Positions 5,079 through 6,662 of a stretch of DNA of 6,662 bases are shown here, one piece after another (position 1 is the first letter of the stretch; every line of letters begins with the position of its first letter). Location of the stretch: NCBI GenBank assembly GCA_013696595.1, contig JACCYG010000010.1, forward strand, positions 1 through 6,662. The letters are read 5' to 3'. The DNA comes from Actinomycetota bacterium. Lineage in GTDB: Bacteria; Actinomycetota; Thermoleophilia; Gaiellales; Gaiellaceae. The notes beneath the pieces are model-generated. The model saw only the letters and a program-made list of their open reading frames with translations, was not told the DNA's origin and ran no database searches. Both the position numbers and the translations under genes were made by a program.

Positions 5079-6662
5079 AGGCGGGTACTGCGTCCGGTTC
5101 GTGGCGGTAGAAGTCGACGCTCGCCGGTGCCAGCGGCGTCGATCCGAGCACGAGGTCGCAGGCCTTCTCGGCCACCATCATCGTGGGCGCGTAGATGTTC
5201 CCGTTCGGGACGAAGGGGAACACGGACGCGTCGATGACGCGAATTCCATCCAGCCCCCGCACGCGCATCGTCCCCGGATCTACGACCGCGTGCTCGTCCG
5301 TCCCCATTCGGCACGTGCACGAGGGATGGAGCGCAGTCTCGGCGTCGCGCGCCACCCATTCGAGCACCTGCTTGTCGGTCGCCACCGACGGTCCCGGAGA
5401 GAGCTCGCCCGCATCGAGGTCGGCGAAGGCGGGCTGGCCGAGGATGTTCCGCGCGTGCTGGATCGTCTCGACCCACTCGCGCCGGTCCACCTCCGTCGAA
5501 AGGTAGTTGAACTGCAGCGCGGGATGCACTCGCGGGTCGCGGGAGCGGAGCTTTACCCACCCGCGCGCAGCGGAGGTCATCGGCCCGATATGTACCTGGT
5601 AGCCGTGGCCGCCGGCCGGCTGCGACCCGTCATAGCGGATCGCGATCGGCAGGAAATGGAACATCAGGTTCGGGTACGCGACCTCGTCGTTGGAGCGAAT
5701 GAACCCGCCCGCCTCGAAATGATTCGATGCGCCGGGGCCGGTCTTGAAGAGCAGCCAGCGCAGCCCCACCCACGGCCGGTTGCGCCACTGGTTCGCAGGC
5801 GCGAGCGAGACGGGCTTCTTCGATCCGTGCTGGATGTAGACCTCGAGGTGGTCCTGCAGGTTCTCGCCGACGCCGGGGAGGTCGTGAACGACCTCGACTC
5901 CGAGCGGCCGTAGCTCCGCGGCTTTGCCGACCCCGGAGAGCAAGAGGAGCTGGGGCGAGTTGATCGCTCCGCCACAGAGGATCACCTCGGCGGCCCGCAC
6001 CGTCTCGGCGCCGCTCAACTCGACTCCCACGGCGCGCGTCCCCTCGAAGACGACGCGCGACACGAACGCGCGCGTCCGCACCTCAAGGTTCCGCCGTTTC
6101 ATGACGGGATGGAGATACGCCCGCGCCGCGCTCAACCGCCGGCCGCGGTGGATATTGCGGTCGAACGCCGCAAAGCCCTCCTGCTTGAACCCGTTCACAT
6201 CCTCGGTGAGCGGGTGCCCCGCCTGCTGGACGGCTTCGAAGAAAGCGCGAAAGAGGGGCCCTGTCGCGGGCCCTCGTTCGAGGACGAGCGGCCCCTCGCG
6301 GCCGCGGTAAGGATCATCCGCCCGCGCCGCGAGGCAGTTCTCCATCCGCCTGAAATACGGCAGACAGTGCCGGTAGCTCCAGGCTCCCACACCCGGCTCG
6401 GCCGCCCATTTCTCGTAGTCGAGCGGGTTTCCGCGCTGAAAGATCATCCCGTTGATCGAGCTCGACCCGCCCAGAACCTTCCCGCGGGCGTGGTAGACGC
6501 GCCGGCCTCCCATGTGCGGCTCCGGCTCCGACTCGTACTTCCAGTCGTAAAAGCGGCTGCCGATCGGAAAGGCGAGCGCCGCGGGCATGTGGATGAAGAC
6601 GTCCCAGAGAGGATCCGGCCGCCCCGCCTCGAGCACGAGGACACGCGTCGAGGGGTCGGCGC
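5077..6662 (-). CDS. betA: BetA-like choline dehydrogenase (GMC flavoprotein oxidoreductase), 5' end beyond window
   Basis: The frame is open to the window edge: eight complete codons (ADPSTRVL) precede the first start-type codon, a GTG at 6636-6634 that is internal and not the real start. About 527 residues are visible. Only the N-terminal FAD glycine loop, some 30 residues, is missing; the VLVLEAG strand that follows it is present. Counting from the edge, GMC signature 1 (GKVLGGSSSINGMIF to E) is at 60-83 and signature 2 (GAINSPQLLLLSGVG) at 231-245; both fit the family patterns fully. The middle region (KPVSLAP, GASNHFEAGGFIRS, FHFLPIAI, SRDPRVHPALQFNY) is closely similar to my recollection of E. 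coli BetA. The catalytic His lies in ALHPSCTCRMG (about 445), and the NGNIYAPTMM segment follows. BetA oxidises choline to betaine aldehyde and onward, making the osmoprotectant glycine betaine, usually membrane-associated. No betB, betI or betT is visible here. Another alcohol substrate is possible, since GMC relatives are diverse. Confidence 0.88.
   Translation of the reverse strand, partial: ADPSTRVLVLEAGRPDPLWDVFIHMPAALAFPIGSRFYDWKYESEPEPHMGGRRVYHARGKVLGGSSSINGMIFQRGNPLDYEKWAAEPGVGAWSYRHCLPYFRRMENCLAARADDPYRGREGPLVLERGPATGPLFRAFFEAVQQAGHPLTEDVNGFKQEGFAAFDRNIHRGRRLSAARAYLHPVMKRRNLEVRTRAFVSRVVFEGTRAVGVELSGAETVRAAEVILCGGAINSPQLLLLSGVGKAAELRPLGVEVVHDLPGVGENLQDHLEVYIQHGSKKPVSLAPANQWRNRPWVGLRWLLFKTGPGASNHFEAGGFIRSNDEVAYPNLMFHFLPIAIRYDGSQPAGGHGYQVHIGPMTSAARGWVKLRSRDPRVHPALQFNYLSTEVDRREWVETIQHARNILGQPAFADLDAGELSPGPSVATDKQVLEWVARDAETALHPSCTCRMGTDEHAVVDPGTMRVRGLDGIRVIDASVFPFVPNGNIYAPTMMVAEKACDLVLGSTPLAPASVDFYRHEPDAVPA

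Noticed and set aside
5101..5913. A 270-codon plus-strand frame opposite the BetA-like gene
   Set aside because: Arg/Val/Glu-rich shadow without domains, antisense to both the catalytic His region and GMC motifs.

Overview
The window is GC-rich chromosomal DNA (about two thirds G+C by eye) with strong third-position GC bias. Long open frames shadow nearly every gene on the opposite strand. Many starts are GTG or TTG, and the tRNA has no encoded CCA. Together with the protein types this points to a high-GC Actinomycetota, possibly a Thermoleophilia-like soil lineage; the phylum is a reasonable inference and the class is only an impression. I see no plasmid, phage or CRISPR signature.

Layout from left to right. 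(1) 41-1102, minus: an EamA/DMT-family exporter, divergent from the next block. (2) 1128-1596, plus: a small accessory islet. It holds a zinc-ribbon/HNH protein whose first CxxC half is cut off by a one-base frameshift near 1162-1164 and whose last codons run into a complete tRNA-Pro(TGG) gene at 1522-1596. (3) 1625-2383, plus: a stand-alone nucleotidyltransferase-fold protein with no visible antitoxin partner. (4) 2432-3373 and 3384-5039, plus: a calcineurin-like metallophosphoesterase followed after 10 nt by an APC-superfamily permease. The permease's strong Shine-Dalgarno overlaps the phosphoesterase stop codon, so the two are almost certainly a translationally coupled pair. (5) 5045-5078: a perfect GC-rich hairpin that probably ends transcription from both sides. 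(6) 5077 to beyond 6662, minus: a choline-dehydrogenase-like GMC flavoprotein (BetA type), convergent with the permease and missing its N-terminal FAD glycine loop only because the window ends.

How the genes may work together: the phosphoesterase and permease look like one transcription unit. The facing BetA-like enzyme raises the possibility that the permease carries choline or a related amine, but convergent orientation makes this weak. The HNH/tRNA/nucleotidyltransferase segment looks like accessory DNA next to a tRNA. I cannot claim a new system from it. The points most worth checking are the split zinc ribbon, the HNH-tRNA overlap, the orphan nucleotidyltransferase beside a tRNA, and a recurring TANNNT hexamer 6-10 nt upstream of GTG starts that lack a Shine-Dalgarno, which suggests leaderless transcripts.
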